Source: Arenicellales bacterium (GTDB lineage Bacteria; Pseudomonadota; Gammaproteobacteria; Arenicellales; UBA868). Taken from it: 64,000 nucleotides of DNA. Positions 35,237-44,693 of this stretch are shown piece by piece. The DNA is taken from positions 1 to 64,000 of the forward strand of contig JASMBC010000003.1 in assembly GCA_030754035.1 (NCBI GenBank). Reading direction: 5' to 3'. The notes beneath the pieces were generated by a model. That model worked only from the letters and a program-made list of their open reading frames with translations, searched no databases and was not told the DNA's origin. Each line of letters opens with the position of its first letter. Within the stretch, counting starts at the first letter, position 1. The position numbers were made by a program, and so were the translations under genes.

Positions 35237-36373
35237 ATGAAAGACGTAGTTCTGGCCGGTTATGCCCGGTCGCCGTTTCACTTCGCCAGCAAGGGGGCCC
35301 TCGTCAAAGTACGGCCTGATGATCTCGCCAGCGCCGTGGTCAAAGGTCTGGTCGAGCGCACTGGGGTCAACCCTGACGACATCGAGGACCTGGCCCTGGG
35401 CTGCGCCTTCCCCGAGGGCGAGCAAGGCTTCAACATGGCCCGCCTGGTCGTGCTGATGGCGGGTCTGCCAATTTCCGTGGCCGGGGTCACGATAAACCGC
35501 TTTTGCGGCTCGTCCATGCAGGCCATCCACATGGCTGCAGGTGCCATCCAGATGGGTGCAGGTGAGGCCTACATCTGCGCCGGAGTCGAGTCCATGAGCC
35601 GGGTACCCATGTCGGGTTTTAATCCCATGCCCAACGCCGCGCTGTACCAGACCATGCCTGAGGCCTACATGTCTATGGGCGAAACTGCCGAGAACGTCGG
35701 CCGCGAGTACAACATCTCGCGTGAAGAGCAGGAAATGTTTGCGCTCGACAGCCAGCAAAAAGCGGTGGCTGCCCAGTCCGACGGGCGCCTGGCCGGGGAG
35801 ATCGTTCCGATCCAGGCCAATGGCAGCAACATCGACGCCGATGGCTGCATGCGACCCGATACCAGCCTTGAGGGCCTGGCTGGCCTTAAACCCGCTTTCG
35901 ACGAAAAGGGCACCGTCACCGCCGGCACCGCTTCACCACTCACCGACGGTGCAGCGGCCACGTTAGTCTGTACTGCAGAGTATGCGGCAGCAAATAACCT
36001 GGCACCGCTGGCGCGTATCGCGAGCTTTGCGGTCTCCGGTTGCCAACCGGAGACCATGGGCCTGGGACCTATTTTCTCCTCGCGCAAAGCCCTTGAGCGC
36101 GCCGGTATCAGCGCCGGCGATCTCAATGTAGTCGAGATCAACGAGGCATTCGCGACCCAGTCCATCGCCTCGATCCGCGATCTCGAACTCGACCCCAGCA
36201 CGGTCAACATTGACGGTGGCGCCATCGCCATCGGCCATCCACTGGGTGCAACCGGTGCTCGCATCACCGGCAAGGCCGCCCAGGTCCTGCAGCGCGAGGG
36301 CGGTCGCTGGGCGCTCTCGACCCAGTGCATCGGCGGTGGCCAGGGCATCGCCACGGTGCTGGAGGCAGTCTGA
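35237..36373 (+). CDS. fadA: Acetyl-CoA acyltransferase (3-ketoacyl-CoA thiolase)
   Basis: A 378-residue thiolase with all catalytic residues: nucleophile Cys90 in NRFCGSSMQA, His in GHPLGATGARI near 334, and the second Cys in QCIGGGQG near 364. It performs the final beta-oxidation step, releasing acetyl-CoA from 3-ketoacyl-CoA. It lies three bases before the hydratase/dehydrogenase gene, as in classical FadAB pairs, although the gene order is reversed relative to E. coli fadBA. Confidence 0.92.
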   Translation: MKDVVLAGYARSPFHFASKGALVKVRPDDLASAVVKGLVERTGVNPDDIEDLALGCAFPEGEQGFNMARLVVLMAGLPISVAGVTINRFCGSSMQAIHMAAGAIQMGAGEAYICAGVESMSRVPMSGFNPMPNAALYQTMPEAYMSMGETAENVGREYNISREEQEMFALDSQQKAVAAQSDGRLAGEIVPIQANGSNIDADGCMRPDTSLEGLAGLKPAFDEKGTVTAGTASPLTDGAAATLVCTAEYAAANNLAPLARIASFAVSGCQPETMGLGPIFSSRKALERAGISAGDLNVVEINEAFATQSIASIRDLELDPSTVNIDGGAIAIGHPLGATGARITGKAAQVLQREGGRWALSTQCIGGGQGIATVLEAV

Positions 36374-36375
36374 CC

Positions 36376-38703
36376 ATGCAGGCAATCGACAAAGTCGCCG
36401 TAATCGGTGCCGGCGTCATGGGCGCCGGTATCGCGGCTCAGGTCGCCAACACGGGCCTGCCCGTGGTTTTGCTCGACATCGTCCCGGATGGAGCCAAGGA
36501 CCGCAACGTGGTAGCCAGCAGCGCGCTGCAAAAGATGCTTAAAACCAGTCCCGCGCCGCTCATGCACCCCCGCAATGCCAAGCACATTCAGGTGGGCAAC
36601 GTGGAGGATCACCTGCAGTGGCTCTCAGACTGTGACCTTGTTATCGAAGTGGTCATTGAGCAACTCGAAATCAAGCAAGGCCTTTATAGAAAAATTGAAC
36701 AACACCGCAAACCCGGTTCCATTGTCACCTCCAATACCTCGACCATTCCGCTTGCGCACCTGGTCGAGGGCCTGCCGAAAAGTTTCCAGCGCGACTTTGC
36801 CATCACCCACTTTTTCAATCCGCCACGCTACATGCGGCTGCTGGAACTGGTTGCCGGGGCGGACACCCGGCCGGAAGCCATAGCGGCACTACGCACTTTT
36901 GGCGATCGCTTGCTGGGCAAATCGGTGGTGGACTGCAAGGATACGCCCGGCTTTATCGCCAACCGCATTGGCATCCTGTGGCTGGGGGCTGCGGTGCGTT
37001 TTGCCTTTGAGATTGGGCTCACCGTCGAGGAGGCCGATGCGGTCATCGGTAAACCCATGGGCATCCCCAAAACCGGTGTCTTTGGCCTGCTGGACCTGGT
37101 TGGCATCGACCTGCAGCCGCACGTAGAACAATCCATGCTCGCGACTCTGCCCGAGGGTGACCTGTACCGTGAGATACACCGGCCTAGCACCTATATCGAA
37201 CGCATGATCGAAGAGGGTTACATTGGGCGCAAGGGCAAGGGTGGGTTCTATCGTCTCAATCGCAGCAAGGGTGGCAAGGTCAAGGAAGCCCGCGACCTGG
37301 AGACCGGCGAGTACCGCCCGGCCGTCGCCCCCTCGCTTGCCAGCGTCAGGGCCGGCCGCCAGGGTATGCGCGCACTGGTCGAACACCCCGACCGCGGCGG
37401 CCGCTACGCCTGGCGGGTGCTGTCGCACACTTTGAGCTATGCCGCCGCGCTAGTGCCGCAGATCGCCGATGACGTCCACGCCGTGGACCAGGCCATGAAA
37501 AACGGCTACGCCTGGAAGAGGGGCCCATTCGAGATGATCGACCAGCTGGGGCCGAAGTGGTTTGCCCAGCAACTTGCAAAAGACGGCCTGGCAGTGCCGC
37601 CGCTGCTTGAACAGGTGGGTGATGGTAGTTTCTACCGGCTAGAGGACGACAGGCTGCAGTATTTTGGCACCGACAGCGCCTACCACGACGTACAACGGGC
37701 CGACGGCGTGCTGCTGCTCAGTGACATCAAACGGGGAGCCGAGCGGGTAGCCGGCAACCGTTCGGCCAGCCTGTGGGACATTGGCGATGAGGTCCTGTGC
37801 CTTGAGTTTCACTCCAAGATGAACAGCATCGACGAGGGCATCGTGGCTATGATTTCCAAGGCCATCAAAATCGTGCCAAGCAAGGGTTACAAAGCGCTGG
37901 TCATTCACAACGAGGGCGACAACTTCTCCGTTGGCGCCAACATTGGGCTGGGGCTTTTTGCGGCGAATATCGCGGCCTGGCTGCAAATCACCGAGTCGGT
38001 CAAACAAGGCCAGTACGCCTACAAAGCGCTCAAGTTCGCGCCCTTTCCGGTGGTCGGTGCCCCTGCCGGTATGGCATTGGGCGGCGGCTGCGAAGTCCTG
38101 CTGCACTGCGACGCCCTACAGGCCCACGCCGAAACCTACATGGGCCTGGTAGAGGTCGGAGTCGGGCTGGTACCGGCCTGGGGTGGGTGCAAGGAGATGC
38201 TGCTGCGCTGGAGCAACAACCCACGCCATCCCAAGGGGCCTATGCCGGCTGTCAGTAAAGTATTCGAGACTGTGGCGACCGCCACAGTGGCGAAATCGGC
38301 AGAGGAGGCAAAATCACTGCTGTACCTGCGCCCTGGCGATGGCATCACCATGAACCGCGACCGGCTGCTGGCTGAGGCTAAGGCCATGGCCCTGGCCATG
38401 GCTAAGGATTACGCACCACCCGAGCCCCGCGAACTACAACTGCCGGGCTCGGCCGGCGAGACCGCCATGACTCTGGTGCTGAACGACTTCCGCCGTGCCG
38501 GCAAGGCCACCGACCACGATGTGACCGTAGGCAAAATCCTCGCCCACGTACTTGCGGGCGGCAATACCGACCCCACGGCAGCGGTGAGTGAAGACAAGTT
38601 GCTGACTCTGGAGCGTAACGCCATCGTCAGCCTGCTCAAGACACCCCAGACGCTGGACCGGATCGAACACATGCTCGAGACCGGTAAGCCTTTGCGTAAC
38701 TAA
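36376..38703 (+). CDS. 3-hydroxyacyl-CoA dehydrogenase / enoyl-CoA hydratase fusion
   Basis: A 775-residue two-activity protein. The dehydrogenase is N-terminal (AVIGAGVMGAGIAAQ from residue 8, the conserved ITHFFNPP and CKDTPGFIANR). The crotonase-type hydratase is C-terminal (VHNEGDNFSVGANIG-like oxyanion loop, ALGGGCEVLL). This order is opposite to FadB/FadJ, where the hydratase comes first, and defines a known separate sub-group. The family start is the ATG at 36376, three bases after the thiolase stop; the ORF-track start overlaps the thiolase gene. It catalyses steps two and three of beta-oxidation. Confidence 0.92.
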   Translation: MQAIDKVAVIGAGVMGAGIAAQVANTGLPVVLLDIVPDGAKDRNVVASSALQKMLKTSPAPLMHPRNAKHIQVGNVEDHLQWLSDCDLVIEVVIEQLEIKQGLYRKIEQHRKPGSIVTSNTSTIPLAHLVEGLPKSFQRDFAITHFFNPPRYMRLLELVAGADTRPEAIAALRTFGDRLLGKSVVDCKDTPGFIANRIGILWLGAAVRFAFEIGLTVEEADAVIGKPMGIPKTGVFGLLDLVGIDLQPHVEQSMLATLPEGDLYREIHRPSTYIERMIEEGYIGRKGKGGFYRLNRSKGGKVKEARDLETGEYRPAVAPSLASVRAGRQGMRALVEHPDRGGRYAWRVLSHTLSYAAALVPQIADDVHAVDQAMKNGYAWKRGPFEMIDQLGPKWFAQQLAKDGLAVPPLLEQVGDGSFYRLEDDRLQYFGTDSAYHDVQRADGVLLLSDIKRGAERVAGNRSASLWDIGDEVLCLEFHSKMNSIDEGIVAMISKAIKIVPSKGYKALVIHNEGDNFSVGANIGLGLFAANIAAWLQITESVKQGQYAYKALKFAPFPVVGAPAGMALGGGCEVLLHCDALQAHAETYMGLVEVGVGLVPAWGGCKEMLLRWSNNPRHPKGPMPAVSKVFETVATATVAKSAEEAKSLLYLRPGDGITMNRDRLLAEAKAMALAMAKDYAPPEPRELQLPGSAGETAMTLVLNDFRRAGKATDHDVTVGKILAHVLAGGNTDPTAAVSEDKLLTLERNAIVSLLKTPQTLDRIEHMLETGKPLRN

Positions 38704-38715
38704 AGAGAGAAGATC

Positions 38716-40500
38716 ATGCCCAGTTACACTGCGCCGCTGCGCGATATGCGCTTCGTCTACCACGAACTGTTTGATGCCGGCGACATTACCGCCCTGCCCG
38801 GTTGCGAAGATGCCACTGCCGACCTGGTTGATCCCGTGCTGGATGAGGCGGCACGCCTGGCCGAGAACGAGTTGTTCCCGCTCAACCACAGCGGTGACCG
38901 CGAGGGCTGCCGCTACCAGGATGGTGCCGTCACCACACCCGCTGGCTTTAAAGCTGCTTACGAGCAGTACGCCCAGGGCGGCTGGATCGGGCTCGCCTGT
39001 GATCCGCAGTACGGCGGCCAGGGTATGCCAGCCACACTTAACGTGCTGCTGGAGGAGATGGCCTGCTCGGCCAACGTCTCTTTTGCCACTTACATCGGCC
39101 TCACTCGCGGGGCTTATCGTGCCATCCGAGCCTTCGCCAGTGAGGCGCTCAAGGACCGCTACCTGCCGAAGATGGTAAGCGGCGAATGGTCCGGCACCAT
39201 GTGCCTGACCGAGCCGCAGTGCGGCACTGACCTGGGGCTCATTCGTGCCCGGGCCGAACCCGCCGAGAACGATGGTTACCGCATCAGCGGCACCAAAATC
39301 TTCATCACTGCCGGCGAACACGACCTGACCACCAACATCATCCACCTGGTGCTGGCCCGCTTGCCCGGCGCGCCCGCCGGTATCAAAGGCATCAGCCTGT
39401 TCCTGGTGCCCAAGTTCCTGCCCACCGAAGATGGCGAGGCGGGGGAGCGAAATGCTGTTACCTGTGCCGGCATAGAGGACAAGATGGGCATCAAGGCATC
39501 TGCCACCTGTGTGATTAACTTAGACGGTGCTATGGGCTGGCTGGTGGGTGAGCCGCACAAAGGCATGCGCGCCATGTTCACCATGATGAACGAAGCCCGC
39601 CTGGGTGTGGGCATCCAGGGCCTGGGACTTGGGGTCAGCGCCTACCAGGCGGCGGTCGACTACGCCCGCGAGCGGCAGCAGGGGCGCGCCCTCGGTGGCA
39701 CCCAGTACCCCGAGCAGCCGGCAGACCCGATCATGGTGCACCCCGACATCCGCCGTATGCTTCTCACCATGCGGGCATTTACCGAAGGAGCGCGGGCGCT
39801 CACCACGTGGGTTGCGCGCCAGATCGATGTGCGCGATCACAGCGAAGATCCACAAGCACGTAAAGAAGCGGACGACCTTGTTCAGTTGCTGACACCACTC
39901 GTTAAATCCTATCTTTCCGAAGTAGGCCACGATGCGGCGCAAATGGCCGTGCAGGTGTATGGCGGCCATGGTTACATTCGTGACAACGGAGTGGAGCAAT
40001 ACGCTCGCGACGCGCGCATCGCCATGATCTACGAGGGCGCCAACGGCATCCAGGCCTTGGACCTGGTGGGCCGTAAGTTGCCGGCCCACACTGGCCGTTA
40101 CCTGCGTCGATTCTTTCACCCGGTGCAGGCCTGGATCGACGCCAATACTGCAGACCAGGCACTGCAACCGTTCGTGCTGCCGCTGGCCAAGGCTTTCGGC
40201 CGCCTGCAACTGGCCACCGGCCAGGTCGCCCAGGCTGGACTCAAAGATCCTAACGAGGCTGGAGCGGCGTCGAGCGAGTACCTGAAACTCTTCGCCCTGG
40301 TAGCGTTGGCTTTCCTGTGGGCGCGCATGGCCAAGATCGCACTGGCAAAGCGGGAGGGCGATGACAGCGGCTTCTACGACGCCAAACTTATGACGGCGCG
40401 CTTTTTTGTCGAGCGAGTACTGCCGCAAAGTGGTTCACTGTTTGCCACCATCATGGCAGGCGGCAACACCATGATGAGCTTCCCCGACGAGGCCTTCTGA
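38716..40500 (+). CDS. Acyl-CoA dehydrogenase (long form with C-terminal domain)
   Basis: A 594-residue flavoprotein of the larger acyl-CoA dehydrogenase type, with an extra N-terminal segment (DMRFVYHELFD) and C-terminal extension. Signatures are CLTEPQCGTDLG, GTKIFITAGEHD, and QVYGGHGYIRDNGVEQYARD followed by IYEGANGIQALDL. It introduces the 2,3 double bond in acyl-CoA and passes electrons to ETF. An AGAGAGAAG site precedes the ATG at 38716. With the ligase, thiolase and fusion protein it completes the cycle in one operon. Confidence 0.92.
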   Translation: MPSYTAPLRDMRFVYHELFDAGDITALPGCEDATADLVDPVLDEAARLAENELFPLNHSGDREGCRYQDGAVTTPAGFKAAYEQYAQGGWIGLACDPQYGGQGMPATLNVLLEEMACSANVSFATYIGLTRGAYRAIRAFASEALKDRYLPKMVSGEWSGTMCLTEPQCGTDLGLIRARAEPAENDGYRISGTKIFITAGEHDLTTNIIHLVLARLPGAPAGIKGISLFLVPKFLPTEDGEAGERNAVTCAGIEDKMGIKASATCVINLDGAMGWLVGEPHKGMRAMFTMMNEARLGVGIQGLGLGVSAYQAAVDYARERQQGRALGGTQYPEQPADPIMVHPDIRRMLLTMRAFTEGARALTTWVARQIDVRDHSEDPQARKEADDLVQLLTPLVKSYLSEVGHDAAQMAVQVYGGHGYIRDNGVEQYARDARIAMIYEGANGIQALDLVGRKLPAHTGRYLRRFFHPVQAWIDANTADQALQPFVLPLAKAFGRLQLATGQVAQAGLKDPNEAGAASSEYLKLFALVALAFLWARMAKIALAKREGDDSGFYDAKLMTARFFVERVLPQSGSLFATIMAGGNTMMSFPDEAF

Positions 40501-40535
40501 CACCGGGCTGTTGCTGGCACTGAGTTCTATACGCG

Positions 40536-41063
40536 ATGTATCCCTTCTTTCGGGCCGGTCGGGTGCTGGCAGGCGGCTTACGGCGCCACCCCATGGGGAC
40601 CTTGACGGCATCGGCACTGAAAATGCGGGTGTGGCCGAACGACCTCGACACCAACCTCCACATGAACAACGGCCGCTACCTGACGCTGATGGACCTGGGC
40701 CGGTTCGACCTCATGATCAAGTGCGGTCTGCTGCCGGCCATCGTGCGCCAGCGCTGGTATCCGGTCGCGGGCGGCGCCATGATCCGCTTCAACCGGCCGC
40801 TGCACGCGTTTGAGAAGTTCACGCTGGCAAGCGATATCTGCGGCTGGGACGCCAGGTGGCTGTACTTCCGCCACGACCTAGTAAGCGGTGACAAACTGGC
40901 AGCAACGGCGCTGGTCAGAGGCCTGTTCCGCTGCCAGGGCCGATCAATACCGGTTGCTGAACTGCTGGCCAGCATCGGCTACGATGGGCCAGCAATAGAC
41001 CCGCCAGCGAGCGCTGTCAACTGGAGTGATGCCGACAAGCTGATGCTGCAGACTGCGCCTTAG
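40536..41063 (+). CDS. Acyl-CoA thioesterase family protein (hot-dog fold)
   Basis: A 175-residue hot-dog protein of the 4HBT_2 type. The pattern RVWPNDLDTNLHMNNGRYLTLMDLGR is the core of this thioesterase family. A hydrophobic N-terminal stretch precedes it, and an in-frame ATG at 40593 could be a second start. It probably hydrolyses acyl-CoA to relieve CoA sequestration or to rescue blocked intermediates. It ends the beta-oxidation operon and converges on the next gene; no clear terminator was found between them. Confidence 0.83.
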   Translation: MYPFFRAGRVLAGGLRRHPMGTLTASALKMRVWPNDLDTNLHMNNGRYLTLMDLGRFDLMIKCGLLPAIVRQRWYPVAGGAMIRFNRPLHAFEKFTLASDICGWDARWLYFRHDLVSGDKLAATALVRGLFRCQGRSIPVAELLASIGYDGPAIDPPASAVNWSDADKLMLQTAP

Positions 41064-41116
41064 CGCAGTTCAGAGTTCGTCCCGGCCCAACACCAATCAC
41101 GCCACTGCCTGGCCCA

Positions 41117-42040
41117 TTACTCAAACCCGGCTTCACGAACTCTGACAACGGCGCTGATGACTTCGTTGTAAGGGGCCTCAGTACCGACTTCCCTTGCGAC
41201 CACCGGCACCATACCGTTGATGGCGTCTATCTCGGAGCGCTGACTGGCCAGGTGGTCGAGCAGCATCGAGGGCCGGGCGTCAGGCATCCGCCGGCCGAAG
41301 TCGCTGATGTAACGAACCGGATCGGTGAAGGAGAAATTGATTGCCTTTGCGCATCCGGCTCGGTATGCCTCCAGGCCGCAGTTTTTCGCAATCTGCCAGG
41401 TCATGGGATCGTCCATGACCTCACCTATGGTGCGGCCAAAGACGGTGCACGGGCCGCTGAAGGTCACGTTACAGACGAACTTCTCCCAGATCAGCTGGTT
41501 GATGTCGGCGAAGGCCTTGACCTTGAAACCAGCCTCCCGCCACAGCGCGGCCAGATCCTCGAGCCGCTCACTCAAGCCGCCGTGCATCTCACCCAGCCGG
41601 ATCAACTCCATGCCATTGTGGTGCACGTGGCCTAATCCGCGAATCGATGCGCCGAAACCGCCGGCAACCCCGAGCAGGACATTGGCGGTATTCAGGTGCT
41701 GACCGATCCGTTCGCCGGCACCCAAGCCATTCTGGATGGTCAGTACCAGTGTACTCGGCGTGACGATGGGCGCGATGCTTTGTGCAGCCGCCGCGACCCC
41801 GGCTGCCTTGGTGGCGATGATCACGAGATCACACGGTCCAGCATCCGCGGCACTTGTTGCCACGTTAATGGAACTTACCAGCCGATCGCCGCTCGCCCCT
41901 TCGACCCGCAGGCCTTTCTCGCGGATCGCAGTCAGGTGCTCCTGCCACAAATCAATAGCCCAAACCTCGTGCCCGGCATCGGCCAGCAGTCCTGCGTAGA
42001 CCGAACCCATTGCCCCCACCCCGATTACCGCGATCCTCAT
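41117..42040 (-). CDS. Ketopantoate reductase-like protein (ApbA/PanE family)
   Basis: A 307-residue NADPH-dependent reductase. It has the Rossmann motif IAVIGVGAMGSVYA, TIQNGLGAGE in the middle and the catalytic-lysine region INQLIWEKFVCN. Family members reduce 2-dehydropantoate to pantoate, but many paralogues act on other 2-keto acids. No pantothenate genes are nearby, so vitamin synthesis is not assured. It stands alone on the minus strand, 54 bases before the nuclease-like gene, which is on the same strand. Confidence 0.83.
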   Translation of the reverse strand: MRIAVIGVGAMGSVYAGLLADAGHEVWAIDLWQEHLTAIREKGLRVEGASGDRLVSSINVATSAADAGPCDLVIIATKAAGVAAAAQSIAPIVTPSTLVLTIQNGLGAGERIGQHLNTANVLLGVAGGFGASIRGLGHVHHNGMELIRLGEMHGGLSERLEDLAALWREAGFKVKAFADINQLIWEKFVCNVTFSGPCTVFGRTIGEVMDDPMTWQIAKNCGLEAYRAGCAKAINFSFTDPVRYISDFGRRMPDARPSMLLDHLASQRSEIDAINGMVPVVAREVGTEAPYNEVISAVVRVREAGFE

Positions 42041-42094
42041 CGGCTCATCCAGTCAAGACGGTCACGCCTTCTGCCAGCGATTGCTGCTTCGCCA

Positions 42095-42562
42095 TCAGTC
42101 ACACCAACTGGCGCGCTCACCCGTCTCGACTGCAAGGTACTTGTAGAGCAGTTCCTGGCCGAGGCTTAATTTATCGACATAGACCACAGCACTCAGCTCA
42201 CCCGCTTCGTTGGTCTGCTGCTCAGCAAGCGTAATCTCTGATGCCTTGGACAAGAGCTTGCCGGCATATTCCTTTGCCTGCAGCGCTTTGGCACCTTCTG
42301 CTTCGCACCAGTTGTCTTTTGATGCCGGCTCCGGTGCAAGCCTGGGGGTTATGATCCCCGCAAGGTGTACTATTTTTTGTTCGCCCTTAATCTCCAGCGC
42401 CATAGTGTTGCCATCAAGTACGTCGACCAATGTGGCCGGGGTGTGACTGCACAAACACGCAGCCATAACTGCCTGACACAGCAACAACCCAGTGGCCCCA
42501 ACAAAAAAGCGGCAGTATCTGGATAAGTGTTGCACGCTAGATCGCCCTCGGTTCTTCATCAT
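42095..42562 (-). CDS. Secreted SNase-fold protein, catalytically degenerate
   Basis: A 155-residue protein with a hydrophobic signal-like segment (residues 20-36, ending VMAAC, a possible lipobox). A staphylococcal-nuclease-like OB fold follows: TLVDVLDGNTMALEIKG, then VHLAGIITPRL. The residues that act in catalysis in nuclease are replaced (Arg35 position is His, Asp40 is Ile, Glu43 is Arg). It is therefore probably not a nuclease and may bind a ligand in the periplasm. Family assignment rests on pattern alone. Confidence 0.6.
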   Translation of the reverse strand: MMKNRGRSSVQHLSRYCRFFVGATGLLLCQAVMAACLCSHTPATLVDVLDGNTMALEIKGEQKIVHLAGIITPRLAPEPASKDNWCEAEGAKALQAKEYAGKLLSKASEITLAEQQTNEAGELSAVVYVDKLSLGQELLYKYLAVETGERASWCD

Positions 42563-43018
42563 TGAGGCAATAATTATTGTCGATCAGTAATCACGGGAAG
42601 ATCAAAACTGAGTTCGGCGCGAGGCAAGGTTAAATGGCCATCTTGGTACATTTGCAACATTGAACGATATGAAATTGCCTGTAAGCGAAAAATAACATTC
42701 ACCCATACAAACAGCGCAACCCTGTTATCACCTTTTTATATTGAAAATAAGGAAACTACGCCTTCAATCAGGGTTTTACGGGCCTTTTCCGAGATAAAGG
42801 TATTAACTGTTGACTGAGTTTAGCCTGTATGTTTCACTGCAGTAACAACTCTATAAACCGAGCCTGTAGCTGTCAATTGAAACTCGCGTTGGATGAATAG
42901 ATTTCAATTGCCCGTTTGGCGTTTTGGAGATTAGATAACACGGCCGATCTGGCCTATTACCGGTGGCTTAGTCAAACAGACAGGAGGCCGCCATCTTTGC
43001 ACCGGAGGAAATAGGAAA
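42563..43018 (+). promoter_or_regulatory. Regulatory gap before the peptide ABC operon
   Basis: A 456-base AT-rich gap without a gene. It contains an inverted repeat CAATTGAAA (42874-42882) / TTTCAATTG (42902-42910) with a 19-base spacer, a candidate operator. A TTGAAA ... TAGATT promoter-like pair overlaps it with 15-base spacing. Strong purine-rich sites (CAGGAGG and CCGGAGGAAA) precede the ATG at 43019. Confidence 0.45.
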
Positions 43019-44596
43019 ATGAAAGAAGTTAAGACTTTTCAACAGATGTATCGCGACGGCCATGTGAGTCGCCGCGAGTTTCTGGCAGCCATGGGCGCCT
43101 TGGGCGTGACGGCTGCGACGGCGGGTAGTTTGCTGACATCCGCTAGCGCACTGGCAGGAACGCCAACTCGGGGCGGCTCGGTTATTTTCGCATCCAACCT
43201 GCATGGGCCGGATGACACCCTGGATCCGCTCCTCGGAACATCCACCATCGACTATACCCGGTCGAATGCCTCGCGCAACGGCCTCATTCAGATCTGGGAT
43301 GACATGAGCCTAAATGCGGAGCTCGCTGAAGAATGGTCAGTCAACAGCAACGCAACCGAATATACCTTCAAGATCAGAAAGGGCGTAACGTTCCACGATG
43401 GCTCAGAGTTGACGGCAGAGGATGTGGTTTGGAGCATGGAGCGCCACCTGGGTGAAGATTCACCATCTTCGATCAAGTCCTTCTTTACGAACGTCACAGA
43501 GTGGAAGGCCGTTGATAAATACACGGTGAAACTCAGTCTGTCATCGCCAGACGCTGATATGCCTTACAAGCTGACTCAACCACAAGCAAAGATCGTTAAG
43601 GCCAATGCGACCGACTGGCTGACGGCGGGTTCTGGCCCGTACCTGGTTGACTCCTTCCAGGCTGGCGTGAAATCAACCCACTCACGCAATCCCAACTACT
43701 GGCGCGATACTGGTCAGTGGCTCGACGGTATCGAGATCACGGCTATTACCGATATGAACGCCCGTTTGAACGCGTTGCTAGCTGGCAGTGTCGACATGAT
43801 TACTTCGATCAGCCCCAAGCAGATCCAGAAGATCGAAGAGTCAGGCAACAACGTGCTGTCGGTGCCTGCTGGCCTGTACGGCGGTATCTGCTGCCTGAAG
43901 AACACCGCGCCGGGTGAAAACGATGACCTCGTCCAGGGCCTTCGGTATATCCAGGATCGCGAGCGAATCGTGCGCAAGTTCCTCAAAGGTCACGGCACCC
44001 TCGGCAACGATCACCCGATCAACGTGTCTTACGGGGCCGATCACTGCCACGAGCTGCCGCAGATTCCATACGATCCGGAAAAAGCCAAGTACCACCTCAA
44101 TAAATCCGGTTATTCCGAGGCTGAGCTCTTCGTCGCACCGGTAACCGGCATCATCGAGGACGTATGCCTCCTGATGCAGGCCAACCTCAAAAAGATCGGC
44201 TTCAACCTTAAGCTCAAAAAAGTGCCGTCCGACGGCTACTGGGGTGCGGTATGGATGAAAGAGCCGCTTAATGTCGTGAGCTGGAACATGCGTCCGACTG
44301 CTAACTCCATGATGGGTATTCAGTTTGGCCCGAACGGCAACTGGAACGATACCTTCTGGAACAGTGATCGCATGGGTGAGCTGCTGAAGGATTCTCTTGC
44401 CGAGACCGATGCTGCCAAACGGCACGAGATGCACTGCGAGATGCAGAAGCTGGTGTCGACCCAAAGCGGCATCATCATTCCTTATCACACTAACGTTCTG
44501 GACGCCCATAACCCCAAGGTACAGGGTTTCTCCAACGTGCCGCTGGGCCAGTTTGGCGGAAACCAGTGGATGGAGCATATCTGGAAAAACGCCTAA
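43019..44596 (+). CDS. Peptide/nickel-type ABC transporter substrate-binding protein, Tat signal
   Basis: A 525-residue family 5 extracellular solute-binding protein. The N-terminus has a twin-arginine signal (SRREFLAAMG, then ATAGSLLTSASALA), so it is exported folded to the periplasm. The mature protein starts GTPTRGGSVIFASN and has the family motifs WSMERHLGE, VTFHDGSELTAEDV and DWLTAGSGPYLV. It captures oligopeptides or similar solutes for the two permeases encoded next. A hairpin terminator after it probably raises its level over that of the membrane parts. Confidence 0.91.
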   Translation: MKEVKTFQQMYRDGHVSRREFLAAMGALGVTAATAGSLLTSASALAGTPTRGGSVIFASNLHGPDDTLDPLLGTSTIDYTRSNASRNGLIQIWDDMSLNAELAEEWSVNSNATEYTFKIRKGVTFHDGSELTAEDVVWSMERHLGEDSPSSIKSFFTNVTEWKAVDKYTVKLSLSSPDADMPYKLTQPQAKIVKANATDWLTAGSGPYLVDSFQAGVKSTHSRNPNYWRDTGQWLDGIEITAITDMNARLNALLAGSVDMITSISPKQIQKIEESGNNVLSVPAGLYGGICCLKNTAPGENDDLVQGLRYIQDRERIVRKFLKGHGTLGNDHPINVSYGADHCHELPQIPYDPEKAKYHLNKSGYSEAELFVAPVTGIIEDVCLLMQANLKKIGFNLKLKKVPSDGYWGAVWMKEPLNVVSWNMRPTANSMMGIQFGPNGNWNDTFWNSDRMGELLKDSLAETDAAKRHEMHCEMQKLVSTQSGIIIPYHTNVLDAHNPKVQGFSNVPLGQFGGNQWMEHIWKNA

Positions 44597-44622
44597 GTCT
44601 GGCGTTTCAGAGGTCTTTGAGA

Positions 44623-44657
44623 GGGGTTCGTACGGTAGCGTGCGAACCCCTTTATTT
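44623..44657 (+). terminator. Intra-operon terminator/attenuator after the binding-protein gene
   Basis: Arms GGGGTTCGTACG (44623-44634) and CGTGCGAACCCC (44639-44650) pair with one G-T pair around a four-base loop, followed by TTTATTT. It lies between the binding-protein and permease genes, where partial termination would favour the periplasmic component. Confidence 0.8.
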
Positions 44658-44693
44658 AAGCCTGTAGGCAATCTGATTAGCAACTAGTCAGCC

